Shown: positions 63,536-64,000 of the stretch, piece by piece
How positions within the stretch are numbered: the stretch's first letter is position 1
How the letters are laid out: every line of letters starts with the position of its first letter
DNA from: Gracilariopsis chorda
Taxonomy: Eukaryota > Rhodophyta > Florideophyceae > Gracilariales > Gracilariaceae
Direction of reading: 5' to 3'
Assembly (NCBI GenBank): GCA_003194525.1
Contig: NBIV01000250.1
Location: forward strand, 48,942-112,941
DNA length: 64,000 nt
Notes under the pieces: generated by a model
Told to the model about the DNA's origin: nothing
Database searches by the model: none
Seen by the model: the letters and a program-made list of their open reading frames with translations, nothing else
Program-made: the position numbers and the translations under genes

Positions 63536-64000
63536 ATCTGAGTTGCTGAAAACTAATTCTTCCTACGGAAGAAAACTGTAGTGCAAACGTATCAGTTCGG
63601 GTGGCAATGCTTTGAGTACGCTTATGAGATGTAAGTCTTGATCAGGGTGTTCGTGGCGAGTCGATAGCGGAAATGTGTGGACTTGACGACGTAGGGTGTC
63701 ATTGTTCTACCATTATTAGCAGGGCTAAACAGCATTGTGTTGAGTGGTACGCAAGATCGTATAGAGTGCTTTTGTATACGTGTAGTTAATCTCTTTAGTA
63801 GCCTTAAATTGCAAGTAAATGTGTCATAAGAACTTCAAGGTAGCCGTATTATTGTATTCAATAGTCGGGATGGCATCCAACTTACGAAGTTTCAAACCCA
63901 TCTGTCAGGAGTAAAATCGTCACGTGTAAGAGGTATGTCAGTGGGTTCAGATGTGACGCAGAACCCACGATTTTGACTCCGATTGGACAGGTGGAAAAAA
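63536..64000. other. Window end, no gene seen
   Basis: About 460 bp upstream of the RING gene with no open frame of note; it probably includes its promoter. Confidence 0.45.

Noticed and set aside
1..64000. Bacterial contamination
   Set aside because: Introns, KDEL-type signals, transposon types and eukaryote-only genes occur across the window.

Overview
The window is nuclear DNA of an intron-poor photosynthetic eukaryote, most likely a red alga (Rhodophyta). The best clue is a nuclear gene for a CpeT/CpcT-type phycobiliprotein lyase (40688-41482, minus). It sits among eukaryotic genes: persulfide dioxygenase, protein disulfide isomerase, enoyl-CoA hydratase, a plant-type complex I NDUFB2 subunit, the RNase P/MRP Alba subunit POP7, an R2R3-MYB factor and a KIP/KRP-type CDK inhibitor. 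Most genes are single open frames. Where introns can be placed by frame they are short (72, 79, 95, 116 and 161 bp) and use GTACGT or GTAAG donors. A cryptophyte is a less likely alternative. The species cannot be named from the sequence.

Layout. 1-1.3 kb: repeat remnants. 1.3-2.7 kb: ETHE1 and a possible small divergent spliced gene. 4.4-5.9 kb: an unknown secreted protein. 5.9-11 kb: nested repeat insertions and a histidine-rich type II membrane protein. 11-14.6 kb: a tandem PDI pair in which the upstream copy has lost its catalytic cysteines but keeps a KDEL tail. 14.9-15.4 kb: an UBTD-like N-myristoyl protein. 17-18.7 kb: a secreted FG-GAP protein with two copies of a Cys-rich domain. 19.1-21.8 kb: a minus-strand cluster including POP7. 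22-32 kb: repeat-rich DNA with three LINE 3' ends, each ending in AATAAAG(AAG)n or a close variant, and perfect DNA hairpins. 32.3-34.3 kb: a small spliced gene and ECHS1. 36.7-39.8 kb: a complete 3097-bp PIF/Harbinger transposon with matched inverted ends, a TTA target duplication and two intact genes. 40.1-43.5 kb: NDUFB2, CpeT and an F-box/WD40-like gene, the last two divided by a 370-bp tandem duplication. 43.8-51.3 kb: MYB, a secreted protein, a DUF72 protein with two PCNA-box-like motifs, and the CDK inhibitor. 51.3-57.4 kb: a 57-bp-arm hairpin, a 146-bp-period satellite in which every unit carries a hairpin, and a divergent gene pair made of a tyrosine recombinase and a GCR1_C-like DNA-binding protein. 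57.4-64 kb: Ty3/gypsy remains, a degraded acidic-protein locus and a RING-finger gene.

The most unusual part is 52.5-57.4 kb. It looks like a Crypton-type tyrosine-recombinase element whose recombinase and DNA-binding domain are separate head-to-head genes next to an array of palindromic 146-bp repeats. All functional statements rest on motifs read by eye; no database search was possible.
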